Shown: piece after piece, positions 22,043 to 29,981 of the stretch
How positions within the stretch are numbered: the first letter of the stretch is position 1
Layout: each line of letters begins with the position of its first letter
Origin: Akkermansia biwaensis
GTDB taxonomy: Bacteria > Verrucomicrobiota > Verrucomicrobiia > Verrucomicrobiales > Akkermansiaceae
Direction of reading: 5' to 3'
DNA: 64,000 nucleotides
NCBI RefSeq assembly: GCF_026072915.1
Contig: NZ_AP025943.1
Location: 3,038,001 to 3,102,000, forward strand
Notes under the pieces: generated by a model
The model's input: only the letters and a program-made list of their open reading frames with translations
Told to the model about the DNA's origin: nothing
Database searches by the model: none
Position numbers and translations under genes: made by a program

Positions 22043-22735
22043 ATGCAATATACGCGCGGTATGCATGAGTTGATCACACTTTGGATGTCCTGGGTCCAGG
22101 ACTGGGGATATGCGGGCGTCATCATTCTCATGGCCATGGAAAGCTCCATTTTTCCCGTGCCCAGCGAGGTGGTCATTCCCCCCGCGGCCATTCTTTCCGC
22201 CCAGCCGGACGCCCCCATGAGCTTCTGGGGCGTCGTCCTTGCCGGGACCTTCGGCTCCTGGCTGGGGTCCGCCATTACCTACGTGGTGGCCAGAGTTGTA
22301 GGCCGCCCGGTCATCATGCGCTGGGGCAAATTCTTTTTCATGCCGCCCCACAAGGTGGAGAAGGCGGAACTTTTCCTGCAGCGTTATGAAGTGTCCGGGG
22401 TCTTTTTTGCGCGCCTTCTCCCCGTCATCCGCCACCTGATCTCCATCCCGGCGGGCATCGTCCGCATGGGATTCGGCGTGTTTTCCCTGGTCACCACGCT
22501 CGGCGCCTTCGCCTGGTGCGCCGTGCTCGCCTGGTACGGCCACCGGATCGGCGAACGGCATCCGGAACTGCTCAAGTCCCCTGAAGAATTGATCCGCACC
22601 GTGAAAAGCGAAAGCCTGCCCCTCATTTTGGCCGTGCTCGTCCTGGCCGTCTGCTACATCATCATGCTGCGGCTGACGGACAAGAAGAAGGCGGAGGAAG
22701 GGACGGAAAGCGCTTCTCCGGAAACAGACGAATAA
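22043..22735 (+). CDS. DedA family membrane protein
   Basis: 230 residues. DedA/SNARE-associated-type membrane protein with five to six hydrophobic segments. Conserved features: ESSIFPVPSEVVIPPAA early on, GSWLGSAITYVVAR, and the diagnostic FFARLLPVIRHLISIPAGIVRM. The acidic and arginine residues of these re-entrant segments suggest proton-coupled transport; members have been linked to undecaprenyl phosphate or phospholipid flipping and to envelope homeostasis. Ends in an acidic tail. The next gene starts 10 bases later, so they may share a transcript. Confidence 0.9.
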   Translation: MQYTRGMHELITLWMSWVQDWGYAGVIILMAMESSIFPVPSEVVIPPAAILSAQPDAPMSFWGVVLAGTFGSWLGSAITYVVARVVGRPVIMRWGKFFFMPPHKVEKAELFLQRYEVSGVFFARLLPVIRHLISIPAGIVRMGFGVFSLVTTLGAFAWCAVLAWYGHRIGERHPELLKSPEELIRTVKSESLPLILAVLVLAVCYIIMLRLTDKKKAEEGTESASPETDE

Positions 22736-22745
22736 ACAGCCGCCC

Positions 22746-23222
22746 ATGACCATTCCCGGGGAATACCGCGCAGCCCGCGCGCTGGACTACTTTCACCAGG
22801 GCTACAATTGTTCCCAGTCCGTGTTCACGGCCTTTGCGGATGTCTGCGGACTGTCGGAAGAGACGGCTCTCAGGCTCTCCTCCCCGCTGGGGGCGGGCAT
22901 CGGCCGCATGCGGGAAGTCTGCGGCGCGTTCTGCGGGTTGAGCATGGTAGCCGGCAGTCTGCACGGCAACACCTCCCCGGATACCGGGGAAAAGGAAAAA
23001 ATCTTTTCCCTGGTGCAGTCCCTGGCCGCAGACTTCAAGAAAGAATTCGGCACGCTGTACTGCCGGGAACTGCTGGGCCTGACCCCGGAACAACTGGCGG
23101 GGGAAACGGCGCGTCCTGGCGACAGGACGGCGGCCTATTACGCATCCCGCCCGTGTGAACGCTGCATCGCTTTTTGCGCGCGCCTGGCGGCGGATCTGGA
23201 AGCCGGCACTCCGGCCCATTAA
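22746..23222 (+). CDS. C_GCAxxG_C_C family redox-type protein
   Basis: 158 residues with the family's cysteine pattern: YNCSQSVF at about residue 22, the VCGAFCGLSMVAG block in place of GCAxxG (about residues 58-70), and further cysteines in the RPCERCIAFC end. Cysteine spacing suggests a metal or iron-sulfur cluster and a redox role, but the family is uncharacterised. Shares a strand with the DedA gene 10 bases upstream. Ends at the shared terminator 23222-23256. Confidence 0.85.
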   Translation: MTIPGEYRAARALDYFHQGYNCSQSVFTAFADVCGLSEETALRLSSPLGAGIGRMREVCGAFCGLSMVAGSLHGNTSPDTGEKEKIFSLVQSLAADFKKEFGTLYCRELLGLTPEQLAGETARPGDRTAAYYASRPCERCIAFCARLAADLEAGTPAH

Positions 23223-23256
23223 AACGCCCGGCCTTCCTGAGGAAAACCGGGCGTTT
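23222..23256. terminator. Bidirectional terminator
   Basis: AAACGCCCGG (23222-23231) pairs with CCGGGCGTTT (23247-23256). It lies between convergent genes and can serve the C_GCAxxG_C_C gene (plus) and the first ferritin-like gene (minus). A close copy lies at 24007-24042 below the second ferritin-like gene. Confidence 0.75.
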
Positions 23257-23282
23257 CAACCATGAACGAAGAGAAATTCTCG

Positions 23283-23630
23283 TCAATGGGCGTCCTTGCC
23301 GGAGGAGCACTGGCCGCTCTTGCAGGAACCTTTCAGTTTTTCAATTTTTTCATTGGTTTCGCCCATCCCTTCGTCGTAGAAGCCCTGTTCATCCGGGGCC
23401 AGTACCTGGAGGAGACGGAGAAATTCGCCGGCGTGTTCCTTTTCTTCATTGGTGATGTCCAAAAGGACTTCCTGCGCCAGTTTGTTGTCCGTGGATTCCG
23501 CAAGCTGGGTATAAAGCTGAATAGCTTCATATTCTGCCGCGATCATGAACCGGATGGCGCGCACCAGTTCGTTGTGAGTGAGCATACGGTCTTCCTTCAA
23601 TCCGCTAAATGCATTTGTAAATTCAGGCAT
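23283..23630 (-). CDS. Small ferritin-like protein, copy A
   Basis: 115 residues. One ferritin-like helical pair: AAEYEAIQLYTQLAE supplies glutamates for a di-iron site and EEKEHAGEFLRLLQVL supplies the ExxH. This resembles the small ferritin-like domains linked with encapsulins in archaea and Thermotogales, which assemble as dimers or decamers with shared iron sites. No encapsulin shell gene and no clear cargo peptide is seen here. The C-terminus has two cysteines (GSCKSGQCSSGKDAH). Probable role: iron oxidation and storage or peroxide detoxification. Nearly identical to copy B at 24070. Confidence 0.85.
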   Translation of the reverse strand: MPEFTNAFSGLKEDRMLTHNELVRAIRFMIAAEYEAIQLYTQLAESTDNKLAQEVLLDITNEEKEHAGEFLRLLQVLAPDEQGFYDEGMGETNEKIEKLKGSCKSGQCSSGKDAH

Positions 23631-24069
23631 ATTGGGTATGACTTAATACGCCACTCTTTCATTCAATATGGTTTTGTCATAATTTTTTCGCGACATTCTT
23701 TGAACTTTCTCCACGAAAACTGGTCTAATGAGAGTTTCTTCCCTTTCGGCATTCTTTTGTAAAACATATTTCCAAATTACGGAAGAGCAGACAGGCATTG
23801 GTATTCACCCGTGCGTCCCGGTTTCCCGGCCTTTGCATTCACGGGAACTTGACAGGGCGCGGGTAATTCCGCATCTCCGGACCTTTCTCCTATCAGGAGG
23901 AATCAAACCGCCGAATTCATTGGACGCCCCGGCAGCCTGCGCCGTCTCATTCCCCTGCACCGTCTTTCATATACGGCAGGCAGTCCAGGCAGAAAACGTT
24001 ATATTCAAACGCCCGGCCTCCCTGTGGGAAAAACCGGGCGTTGCAACCATAAACGGCGGGGCGTCCCCG
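23631..24069. other. Intergenic region between the two ferritin-like genes
   Basis: 439 bases. From left: the upstream region of copy A (to about 23705), including the block conserved with copy B; about 280 bases of non-repeated sequence in which I see no gene; then the terminator hairpin AACGCCCGG/CCGGGCGTT at 24008-24042 serving copy B. Plus-strand open frames through here are antisense to the ferritin-like genes. Confidence 0.6.
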
Positions 24070-24417
24070 TCAATGGGCGTCCTTGCCGGCGGCACACTGG
24101 CCGTCTTGGCAGGATCCTTTCCATTTCTCAATTTTTTCATTGGTTTCACCCATCCCTTCATCGTAGGCCCCCTGTTCATCCGGGGCCAGTACCTGGAGGA
24201 GACGGAGAAATTCTCCGGCGTGTTCCTTTTCTTCATTGGTGATGTCCAAAAGGACTTCCTGCGCCAGTTTGTTGTCCGTGGATTCCGCAAGCTGGGTATA
24301 AAGCTGAATGGATTCATATTCCGCCGCGATCATGAACCGGATGGAGCGCACCAGTTCGTTGTGAGTGAGCATACGGTCTTCCTTCAATCCGCTAAATGCA
24401 TTTGTAAATTCAGGCAT
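24070..24417 (-). CDS. Small ferritin-like protein, copy B
   Basis: 115 residues, differing from copy A at about ten positions (for example VRSI for VRAI, AEYESI for AEYEAI, QGAYDEG for QGFYDEG, and KWKGSCQDGQCAAG for KLKGSCKSGQCSSG). All putative iron ligands are kept: the glutamate in AAEYE, EEKEHAGE, and the two tail cysteines. Retention of the ligands with changes mostly elsewhere suggests both copies are functional. It has its own terminator (24007-24042) and its own copy of the upstream region, so expression may be separate. Confidence 0.85.
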   Translation of the reverse strand: MPEFTNAFSGLKEDRMLTHNELVRSIRFMIAAEYESIQLYTQLAESTDNKLAQEVLLDITNEEKEHAGEFLRLLQVLAPDEQGAYDEGMGETNEKIEKWKGSCQDGQCAAGKDAH

Positions 24418-24542
24418 GCAAGTAAGACCGAAGGTAAGGCAGCTTCATTCAATGTGGTTCTGTCATAACTTTTCCGTGACATCCTTTGTTTTTTTGTCAC
24501 GGGAAAGATTCCGGTAAAAGATTCTTCCCTTTATAACAAACA

Positions 24543-24578
24543 GCAGGAGCGACGGTATTCTGCCGTCGCTCCTGCCTG
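24543..24578 (-). terminator. Terminator of the thioredoxin-like gene
   Basis: A perfect 13-base-pair stem, GCAGGAGCGACGG at 24543-24555 with 24563-24575, followed on the minus strand by a T-rich stretch. It lies about 30 bases after the stop at 24604. Confidence 0.85.
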
Positions 24579-24603
24579 AAATGTCTCGGTCAGAATACCA
24601 GTT

Positions 24604-25104
24604 CTATTTGGCCTCTGCGGTTTTGGGGGCGTATTTCTTGAAAAATTCAACGTACTGGACAGGAGTGCGTCCGGGAACATAACCCGTGCGCCCCAGTTCC
24701 TTGCCTTCCGCATCCACCACGACCATGGCCGGAACGCCCGTGATCTTGTACGTCTTGGCTTCCTTCGACTTGCTGAAATCCGAACTGCTGAATTCGAATT
24801 TGACGCCTATGGCTACGCCATCCATGCCCTGCTTGAATTCCTTCTTGGAAAGGACTTCCTTTTCCAGCTTGACGCAGTAACCGCACCAGGACGTTCCCGT
24901 GAAGAGAAGAACGATGGGAAGCCCCGTTTCCTCCGACTGCTTCTGGGCGCTCTTCAGGCTCTTTCCCCAGCGGAATTTCACCTTGGCGGCCTTGGCCGCT
25001 TTGGCGGCGGCTTCCTTGTCCGCCGGGACGTCCTGAGCCAGGGAAACCCCGGAAACGCTGAATCCCACCGCGGCGCATAATGCAAAAATTAAATGTCTGT
25101 TCAT
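24604..25104 (-). CDS. Periplasmic thioredoxin-like protein
   Basis: 166 residues. A signal peptide (about 1-23, cut after SLAQ) is followed by an alanine/lysine-rich linker and a thioredoxin fold. The active site is CGYC (C74 and C77) in LLFTGTSWCGYCVKL, and the cis-proline loop is GVPAMVV. This matches the thioredoxin-like proteins with an SWCGYC motif that act as disulfide reductases or isomerases in the envelope. The substrate is unknown. Transcribed alone, with a strong terminator below. Confidence 0.9.
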   Translation of the reverse strand: MNRHLIFALCAAVGFSVSGVSLAQDVPADKEAAAKAAKAAKVKFRWGKSLKSAQKQSEETGLPIVLLFTGTSWCGYCVKLEKEVLSKKEFKQGMDGVAIGVKFEFSSSDFSKSKEAKTYKITGVPAMVVVDAEGKELGRTGYVPGRTPVQYVEFFKKYAPKTAEAK

Positions 25105-25277
25105 CGCACTTTGGAAATGTTCCTTTCAACTTACCAAAAACAAGCCGCATAGGAAGAAAAATCAGTGTCTTTCCCAAGGCCGGAAGTTTTCCGGCTTTTC
25201 CATAAAATGGGCAGGGTTCAAAAAAAGTATTGCTCTTTCCGCCTTAATCGGGTAATAATCCGCCCGCACTTCCAAAC

Positions 25278-25352
25278 GCGCGGTTAGCTCAGTGGTAGAG
25301 CAACACCTTGACATGGTGGAGGTCGTAGGTTCAAATCCTATACCGCGTACCA
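25278..25352 (+). tRNA. tRNA-Val (anticodon GAC)
   Basis: Complete cloverleaf: acceptor arm GCGCGGT pairs with ACCGCGT, the D arm is GCTC...GAGC, the anticodon stem ACACC/GGTGG (one mismatched pair) encloses the loop TTGACAT with anticodon GAC, and the T arm GTAGG/CCTAT encloses TTCAAAT. CCA is encoded. A terminator follows at 25363. A phage-derived module begins about 340 bases after its 3' end. Confidence 0.97.
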
Positions 25353-25362
25353 CTTCCCCTTA

Positions 25363-25393
25363 AAATCCTGTCCTTCCCGGACAGGATTTTTTT
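25363..25393 (+). terminator. Terminator of tRNA-Val
   Basis: AATCCTGTCC pairs with GGACAGGATT through a short loop, followed by seven T. It starts about 10 bases after the tRNA CCA end. Confidence 0.9.
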
Positions 25394-25620
25394 ATGGCGC
25401 CGTTTCCGGGAACAGGGCGCACGCAGGGAATGGGCAACAAAACTTAAATGACGTGTTCCGATACGATAAGAAGAACGCTTTTCCACACCGTAATTTTTGG
25501 TGCTCAAAAATCTTTTTTCAACTTTTTTTGAACACAAGCACCCACTCAGGACGCTAATGGTAGGAAGGAAAAAGAAGGCCCCAGCCCTTGAAACCTTCCC
25601 CTGATGAAAAACTGACATTA

Positions 25621-25656
25621 AGCCCGGCGGAAGTTCCCCTTCCGCCGGGCTTGTTT
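25621..25656. terminator. Hairpin below the phage scaffold gene
   Basis: A perfect 12-base-pair stem, 25621-25632 with 25640-25651, followed on the plus strand by TGTTTTA. It lies 35 bases below the stop of the scaffold gene and may work in both directions. Confidence 0.65.
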
Positions 25657-25689
25657 TATCCGGCTGCGGCGTTCCGCGCACCGGAGCCG

Positions 25690-26571
25690 TTACCGGGAAG
25701 TCAGGCGGTCATACAATTCATTGGCGTACTTGTGATTGGGATGGTTCACGCTCATGTATGCCTCATAGAGGGGATGGGAGGGGTCCGACTCCATCCGCAT
25801 GGCTTCCTCAGCCGGGGAGGGAGCGGCTGCTCCCGCCTGATGGAGGGGCGCCTCATCCAGCAGGCGGGAAACCTGGTACAGCAAGCGGATGACGTCCGGA
25901 TTGGAACCCAGGGCCGGATTATCCAGAAGGGCGTCCGCATCCACACCCGTTTCCGAGGCCAGGCGCTGAAGGGCCGCCGTGGCCCTGCCCATGTTGCGCT
26001 CGTAGCTGCCGCCCCATTCGTTCTGCAGGGACTGTTCCGCCTGGGTTTCCTGTTCCATCTGCTGTTCCTGCACCTTTTCCCTGGCCTCCTGGTAGGCCTG
26101 CGCCATCGTGTCCTGCAGGGCATTCATGGCTTCCGGAGGAACACCGTAGCGGTAGGCGGCGCGGGCCATGCGTTCCGCCAGTTCAGGGTTCCATTCCTCT
26201 TCCGGCATGGTTTCCGGACGTTCCAGGCAGTAGTCTTCTTCGGAGTCAGGCAGGCCGGCCATTTGGCGGAAACGCGCCATTTGTTCTTCATTATCCACCC
26301 CCGGATAACGCCGCAGGCGTTCCAATTCCGTGTAGCTCCGGGCCAGGGCTTCCGGAGTCTTGAATTTGGCCAGGGATTTTTCCGTGCCTTTCAATTCCTC
26401 AAACCGGGAATACCATTCCGGAACAAAGGAACCATCTTCCCCCAACAGGCCGGACGAATGGGGAGTAGCAGGAATGGAGCCGGCAGGGGATTCCGCCTCA
26501 AGGGGCGCGGCTGAGGAAAAATCCGCATCCCCGGCGGGTGCGGCGGCATTGGTGTCTATGGAATCAATCAT
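25690..26571 (-). CDS. Phage capsid scaffolding-like protein
   Basis: 293 residues, strongly acidic and glutamine/glutamate-rich with long helices. The N-terminal third is disordered; around residues 55-110 lies a conserved-looking segment (VPEWYSRFEELKGTEKSLAKF, then TPEALARSYTELERLRRYPG) typical of T7-like scaffold proteins; the middle is coiled-coil (EAREKVQEQQMEQETQAEQSL); the basic end YANELYDRLTSR could bind the capsid. Scaffold proteins guide procapsid assembly and are later removed. Its start overlaps the next gene upstream by 8 bases. The major capsid gene that usually follows is missing. Confidence 0.65.
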   Translation of the reverse strand: MIDSIDTNAAAPAGDADFSSAAPLEAESPAGSIPATPHSSGLLGEDGSFVPEWYSRFEELKGTEKSLAKFKTPEALARSYTELERLRRYPGVDNEEQMARFRQMAGLPDSEEDYCLERPETMPEEEWNPELAERMARAAYRYGVPPEAMNALQDTMAQAYQEAREKVQEQQMEQETQAEQSLQNEWGGSYERNMGRATAALQRLASETGVDADALLDNPALGSNPDVIRLLYQVSRLLDEAPLHQAGAAAPSPAEEAMRMESDPSHPLYEAYMSVNHPNHKYANELYDRLTSR

Positions 26572-26845
26572 TTTTGTTTTCTGTTGTGGATTCTTTAAGG
26601 GCTAGCTGGAGCTGGCGGCGGATGTACAGGAATACCTCCCTGTACGCATCGCGCCTCATGGCGTCCAGGGGATCGTAATTCCCCGGACTGCCTTGAAAAA
26701 CGGGCAAATCAGTCTGGAAGCGAGCTTCCAGAAAGGAGAGGATGTCGCGGCCGTCCGGCGTATCAAACACGCGGAGGAGCTGCCGCCTTTTAAGGCGGGC
26801 CTCCTTCAGGGAGGTCTCCTGCTGCAAGATGGTATCCTGGTTCAT
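26564..26845 (-). CDS. Small phage protein, Bbp19-like
   Basis: 93 residues. The pattern VFDTPDGRDILSFLEARF followed by an acidic middle and AMRRDAYREVFLYIRRQL resembles the small Bbp19-like proteins found between portal and scaffold genes in podoviruses. It overlaps the scaffold start by 8 bases and its own start overlaps the portal stop (ATGA), so the three are translationally coupled. Function unknown even in phages. Confidence 0.6.
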   Translation of the reverse strand: MNQDTILQQETSLKEARLKRRQLLRVFDTPDGRDILSFLEARFQTDLPVFQGSPGNYDPLDAMRRDAYREVFLYIRRQLQLALKESTTENKND

Positions 26846-28479
26846 TCCTGAATGGCTGTTAATTGGCTGAGTAACGGATCAAGGGAGGCGTAAGGGTCCT
26901 CCTCCCCGGCAGGTTCCTGTTCTGCGGCCTGCTGCAGGGCCTGGCGCCGGCGCCGCATGGCCTGAACGTCCGCCCAGGGTTTCAGCATGCTTTCCGGGGC
27001 TCCCTCCACCCGTGCGGAGAGGCGGAAGCAGGCGTCCCAGTCCACGTGATCCGCCAGATCCGGAGCCGCCTGCATCATCATGTTCAGGCGCTGCAGGCTG
27101 CGGTCCATGCCTTCGTTCTGCAAACGCCGCAGCACCAGGGCTATTTTGGACTGGTAAACCACCCTGGGTTCGCCCACCTGCATGGTGCCGTCCCGCCCCT
27201 GCCTCAGAACAGCGCGGGGCGGCCTGGGGAATTTGCCCATGCGGAACAGGAGGGAAAAGATGCGCGCCATGGTGGAATACAGGTCGCTCACGAACAGGGT
27301 GAAAGACGGGGAGAACATGAGCACGCGCTCGTTTTCCCGGGCCATTACTTCCGTGGCGGTCATGCTGCCGTGGTGGCCGCTCCACAGTTCCAGCATGGGC
27401 AGGTAGTAGGCCCGCTTGATGGCCTCCTGCTTCTGGGCCAGGCGGTCCATCCCTATGTCGTACCTGCCCTGCGTGGCCCATTCCCGCGGCAGATGGAGGG
27501 AGGCGGCCTCCGGCGTAATCACCGTTCTGCCGCCAGCCCTCAGGTCCACCTCCCCGATCTGGCTGGCCAGTTCCAGAATGCGGGGGAAGGCGGCTACCTC
27601 TCCCAGCGTGTCCAGAATACGGTTCAGGAACTGCGCCTGCTGGATGGCGGGAAAAACCAGCCTGCCGGGAGCCAGCCCGTACGGGCCGTTTCCCCATTTC
27701 AGGAACCGGGTGACCAGGTACGGAAATTCCATGTACCCCCCTTCCTCCACGATCACCTGGTCGTCCAGAGACAGGTAAACGCTTTCAAACGGCATGTGGG
27801 ACGCCTGCACCCTGCGGCGGCTGCGCCGGGTGCGCGGACGCACCACGTGAAGAAACCTCAGGGAAGTGGCATACGGATTGCCGCCGCGTTCCAGCACTTC
27901 CCGCGCCCGAGGGCCGAGGGCCTTGAGCCCGAACATGCTGCGTGCCTGATGAGCCGTGAACGTAAATTCTCTGACGTAGGTGTCCACCCTTCCCTCCGCA
28001 TTCTCCGCGCAGGCGAATTGTCCGCAGGGGATGTTCGTGAACAGCAGCCGCCCGTCCGCGGACGTTCCGGTAAAAAGGCTGCCCGTTCCCAGAGCCACGC
28101 GGTCCAGGAAGCATTCGTGAATCTCCGTGTAGAAATTGGATACGGAGAGTTCCTTCAAGGCGACCTCCGAGCACTGGTTGTACCACGCTTCCGCCTCGTC
28201 CCCGCCCTGGTCATCCGGAGCGGACCACTTGAACCACACGTCATGGCTGGGGGTGATGTAGGACATATGGCCGCTGGCGAGCTTCTGGCAGGCCTCCACG
28301 GCGGTCGTGTCCGTCATGCGGTCCATGGCGTCCCGGCTGGGGAGGGAAACCTCCCCCTCCCGGTTCAGGCGCCTGGGCAGTACATAGTCCCGGAGCCGGT
28401 CCCACCAGGTCTCCCAGGGCGCGCGCTGGGCGGCCAGGGCCTTATACACGGAAGTCAGTTCCGCAATTCGTTCTTCCAT
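26842..28479 (-). CDS. Phage portal (head-tail connector) protein, T7-like type
   Basis: 545 residues, the expected length for T7-type portals. The dodecameric portal forms the DNA entry vertex of the capsid. Features of the family: WETWWDRLRDYVLPRR near residue 25, ASGHMSYITPSHDVWFKW, DRVALGTGSLFTG, the wing segment FPYLVTRFLKWGNGPYGLAPG, and GSMTATEVMARENER before the crown. The frame is intact over its whole length, which argues that it is kept or recently acquired. Coupled with the genes below through overlaps of 4 and 8 bases. No terminase gene is recognisable nearby. Confidence 0.85.
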   Translation of the reverse strand: MEERIAELTSVYKALAAQRAPWETWWDRLRDYVLPRRLNREGEVSLPSRDAMDRMTDTTAVEACQKLASGHMSYITPSHDVWFKWSAPDDQGGDEAEAWYNQCSEVALKELSVSNFYTEIHECFLDRVALGTGSLFTGTSADGRLLFTNIPCGQFACAENAEGRVDTYVREFTFTAHQARSMFGLKALGPRAREVLERGGNPYATSLRFLHVVRPRTRRSRRRVQASHMPFESVYLSLDDQVIVEEGGYMEFPYLVTRFLKWGNGPYGLAPGRLVFPAIQQAQFLNRILDTLGEVAAFPRILELASQIGEVDLRAGGRTVITPEAASLHLPREWATQGRYDIGMDRLAQKQEAIKRAYYLPMLELWSGHHGSMTATEVMARENERVLMFSPSFTLFVSDLYSTMARIFSLLFRMGKFPRPPRAVLRQGRDGTMQVGEPRVVYQSKIALVLRRLQNEGMDRSLQRLNMMMQAAPDLADHVDWDACFRLSARVEGAPESMLKPWADVQAMRRRRQALQQAAEQEPAGEEDPYASLDPLLSQLTAIQE

Positions 28480-28487
28480 GGCGGTGA

Positions 28488-28703
28488 TTATCCCAGTGTT
28501 TTTCTCAGCAGGGTCTTCGGGTTGACATCCTCCTGCCCTCCGGCGGTACCGCGCCGCGCCAGAATGGTGGAAATCATTCCCTGCCTCTGGCGTTCCCTGG
28601 CCTGATAATCTTCTCCCACTTCCGCACCCACGCTCTCCGCCTTGACCGGGATGGTCTGAACGGGAGCCGGGGTGGAAGGTGTGGACGGTTTCATGAATCC
28701 CAT
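28488..28703 (-). CDS. Small phage-module protein
   Basis: 71 residues, 8 bases upstream of the portal gene. Proline/threonine-rich N-terminus (MKPSTPSTPAPVQTIPV), then EVGEDYQARERQRQGMISTILARRGTAGG. Small proteins with a GMxxTILT-like segment commonly precede portals in T7-like phages. Function unknown. It is the first gene of the minus-strand phage module, so the promoter should lie in 28704-29016. Confidence 0.6.
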   Translation of the reverse strand: MGFMKPSTPSTPAPVQTIPVKAESVGAEVGEDYQARERQRQGMISTILARRGTAGGQEDVNPKTLLRKTLG

Positions 28704-29016
28704 AATATCTTCTTTCTCTGTATTTTGTTATTTACCGTTCCGGTCATGGCAGGACGGCCTGGGCCGACTGCGGGATATTCCGTCCGGCAGTCCATAAAAC
28801 GGCCTGCCCTTGAAAACACCCCGTTCCCCGCATCCGGAAGGAACGCTATGCCGCCTGCCGAACGGTTCCGGCCGGCGGATGCCCCTATCCAATAATGGAA
28901 TTCATATAAAATGCATCCGGGGAAGCCCGGAACACATACCTGCCACCGATGGCACAAAAGAGGCGCCAGCCAAACATGATGCACCAGCAAAAATTTTCCG
29001 CCAATCATGGGGTGCT
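28704..29016. other. Divergent intergenic region of the phage module
   Basis: 313 bases between the left-going portal block and the right-going tail gene. It should contain promoters for both. The plus-strand frame open from 28810 continues into the tail gene, but the first 69 codons (proline, arginine and histidine rich) do not look like protein. Confidence 0.45.
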
Positions 29017-29637
29017 ATGACAAATGAATCCACTCTTCAGCCGGATACACCGTCCGCACTGGATATATGCAATGCCGCACTATCCAAAATCGGGGAGGCT
29101 CCGCTGGACGCCCTGATTGCCAATGAATCTACAGCGTCCCGCCTTTGTGTCCTGCATTACCATCCGGCCCGCAGGGAAACACTCTGCATGGCCCGGTGGA
29201 CGTTCGCCACCGTGCAAATCACGCTGGACTCCGTTTCCGCCCAGGCCCCCAATTCCCTGACGCCCTATCAATTCACCCTGCCGAAAGACTGCCTGCGCGT
29301 TCTGGACGTGGAATGCACGGAATGGAAAATGCAGGGCCGCCGCATCCTTGCCTCCCGGGCGCCGCTGCGGATGAGCTACATCGCGGACATTGAAGACGCG
29401 GAACAATTCGATCCCCTCTTCATGGACGCCCTGGCGACGCGCCTGGCGGAAAAACTGGCCATGCCCATGACGGGAAATCAGAGCCTGCGCCAGAATCTTC
29501 ACCAGGAATTCCACAAGATCATTCTTCCGCAGGCCGCCACGGTCAACGCCGTTCAATCCTTCTCCAACGACTCTCACCCTCTGTTGGACCTCTTGAGAAA
29601 AATCAAGTCCCCACGCAATCCGGAAGACTGTGAATAA
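29017..29637 (+). CDS. Phage tail tubular protein A-like (gp11 type)
   Basis: 206 residues from the preferred start at 29017. The pattern ALDICNAALSKIGEAPLDAL, a cysteine/histidine segment, ARWTFATVQITL, then YQFTLPKDCLRVLDVEC and FDPLFMDALATRLAEKLAMPMTG follows the T7 gp11-like family, which forms the ring joining portal and tail nozzle. In T7-like phages this gene lies downstream of scaffold and capsid on the same strand; here it is on the opposite strand, so the module has been rearranged. The upstream part of the open frame is probably not translated. Confidence 0.7.
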   Translation: MTNESTLQPDTPSALDICNAALSKIGEAPLDALIANESTASRLCVLHYHPARRETLCMARWTFATVQITLDSVSAQAPNSLTPYQFTLPKDCLRVLDVECTEWKMQGRRILASRAPLRMSYIADIEDAEQFDPLFMDALATRLAEKLAMPMTGNQSLRQNLHQEFHKIILPQAATVNAVQSFSNDSHPLLDLLRKIKSPRNPEDCE

Positions 29638-29687
29638 CTTGAGAATAACAAGTGAATAATATCCAAAAAACCTGTGAATAAAAACTC

Positions 29688-29981
29688 ATGAAAGCCCTGG
29701 ACTTCATCCAAATATTCGCTTCCAACGTACGCAGGATGGACTTCCGCCTCAGCAGCGCGCAAGTCATTCTGGCCATCATTGCCGGGTACCGGCGGCACAG
29801 CACCATCACGGAAACGACGCGGCTGCACCCCAACACCGTTACAAACATTTTGCAGGACCTCATCGCGCAGGGTTACGTGGAGCGCTTCGGGGACTGCCGT
29901 CCCTATGTCTACCGCTCTACAGAGAAAGGCAGGCAACTGGCCGGAAACCTGCTGGACAAACAAACACAGCCGGACTCATGA
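29688..29981 (+). CDS. Winged-helix DNA-binding regulator
   Basis: 97 residues with a compact winged helix: RLSSAQVILAIIAGYRRHSTITETTRLHPNTVTNILQ... The recognition helix is about residues 48-58, and the wing GYVERFGDCRPYVYRSTEKGRQLA follows. MarR/PadR-like size and layout. It lies between the tail gene and a small downstream gene that it overlaps by ATGA, so it probably regulates or belongs to the phage-derived module. Target unknown. Confidence 0.75.
   Translation: MKALDFIQIFASNVRRMDFRLSSAQVILAIIAGYRRHSTITETTRLHPNTVTNILQDLIAQGYVERFGDCRPYVYRSTEKGRQLAGNLLDKQTQPDS

Larger units (their letters stand above)
23222..24490. repeat. Direct duplication of a ferritin-like gene unit
   Basis: Two direct copies of a unit of about 480 bases, offset by about 787 bases: terminator hairpin, ferritin-like gene and upstream region. 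Copy A is about 23222-23705, copy B about 24007-24490. The upstream blocks also match (CATTCAATATGGTTTTGTCA against CATTCAATGTGGTTCTGTCA), so the promoter was duplicated too. The roughly 300 bases between the copies are not repeated. Confidence 0.85.
25353..25689. other. Intergenic region between tRNA-Val and the phage remnant
   Basis: 337 bases. It holds the tRNA terminator (25363-25393), an AT-rich middle with several T runs (25480-25530), and a strong hairpin AGCCCGGCGGAA/TTCCGCCGGGCT at 25621-25651 that probably ends the phage-type genes transcribed from the right. I see no gene, and no copy of the tRNA 3' end that would mark an attachment site. Confidence 0.5.

Noticed and set aside
23728-24468. 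246-residue plus-strand open frame
   Set aside because: Antisense to ferritin-like copy B; the coding side has conserved iron ligands and a duplicated partner.
25162-25353. 63-residue minus-strand protein over tRNA-Val
   Set aside because: Antisense of a clear tRNA gene; this is a known false-gene pattern.
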